From Alphaproteobacteria bacterium (lineage in GTDB: Bacteria; Pseudomonadota; Alphaproteobacteria; Micavibrionales; Micavibrionaceae): a stretch of 6,895 nucleotides of DNA. The stretch covers positions 1-6,895 of the forward strand of contig JAGLKS010000175.1 in the NCBI GenBank assembly GCA_023140905.1, read 5' to 3'. Numbering within the stretch: position 1 is the stretch's first letter; each line of letters opens with the position of its first letter. This document shows positions 6,705 through 6,895 of this stretch, piece by piece. The notes under the pieces are model-generated. The model saw nothing but the letters and a program-made list of their open reading frames with translations, was not told the origin of the DNA and searched no databases. Both the position numbers and the translations under genes were made by a program.

Positions 6705-6895
6705 TTAATTTGGTGGCGGAGGCAACTCATTTAATACTTCTTCAAGTTCGTTAAAGCCCGGTTGAACATTATGAGGTAATGCTTTCCGTGCAAATTCTAC
6801 AGCAACCTGCGGTGCTGCTCCGTTAAGAAAGGCAATAACGCCGATCTTGATAATTTTATAGTACTGTGCTTCAGATTCTCCACGCTCTTCCATTG
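6705..6895 (-). CDS. motA: Flagellar motor stator protein MotA, C-terminal part
   Basis: This is the 3' end of a gene whose start lies beyond the right edge of the window. The last 62 complete codons plus a partial codon are present, ending at TAA (6705-6707). The visible residues correspond to the cytoplasmic C-terminal tail of MotA: YYKIIKIGVIAFLNGAAPQV, then AVEFARKALPHNVQPGFNEL and EEVL, matching the family pattern of a small-residue helix, a VEFxRK motif and RPSFxELE. The tail ends in LPPPPN. MotA forms the ion channel and the rotor-contacting part of the stator; its transmembrane helices and charged cytoplasmic loop lie outside the window. The call is strengthened by motB 44 bases downstream on the same strand. 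The methionine at 6893 is internal and not the start. Confidence 0.9.
   Translation of the reverse strand, partial: MEERGESEAQYYKIIKIGVIAFLNGAAPQVAVEFARKALPHNVQPGFNELEEVLNELPPPPN

Overview
The window looks like an ordinary chromosomal stretch of a flagellated, AT-rich Gram-negative bacterium, most likely a low-GC alphaproteobacterium. The evidence is the alphaproteobacterial style of RecO and ParC, the recO-parC adjacency that is common in that class, and a MotA/MotB pair with the HHGGAWKVAYADF-type MotB N-terminus. All genes use the standard code, the reading frames are intact, and no mobile element, CRISPR array, tRNA or rRNA is visible. Genus-level placement is not possible from this sequence alone.

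Layout, left to right. (1) Bases 1-1078, plus strand: the 3' end of folK (HPPK), then a complete folP (dihydropteroate synthase) 14 bases later. These are consecutive steps of folate biosynthesis. (2) Bases 1079-2535, minus strand: a likely two-gene operon, transcribed right to left, of an L-aspartate dehydrogenase-like protein (nadX type) followed by a histidine-phosphatase-superfamily protein. The phosphatase and folP converge with their stop codons directly abutting. (3) Bases 2536-2588: a 53-base divergent intergenic region. A plausible sigma-70 promoter for the minus-strand pair overlaps the recO start. (4) Bases 2589-5642, plus strand: recO (recombination mediator) and parC (topoisomerase IV subunit A), separated by 45 bases and probably co-transcribed. 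(5) Bases 5674-6895, minus strand: motB (complete) preceded by the 3' end of motA, the flagellar stator genes, converging on parC with a 31-base gap.

The genes fall into four housekeeping modules: folate synthesis, probable NAD/aspartate metabolism plus a phosphatase, DNA repair and topology, and the flagellar stator. The window is very compact; no gap between genes exceeds 53 bases. I found no convincing undescribed system. The points worth a second look are the zero-base convergent junction, the uncertain motB start, a candidate promoter lying inside recO, the uncharacterised phosphatase partnered with nadX, and a threonine at the ParC quinolone-determining position.
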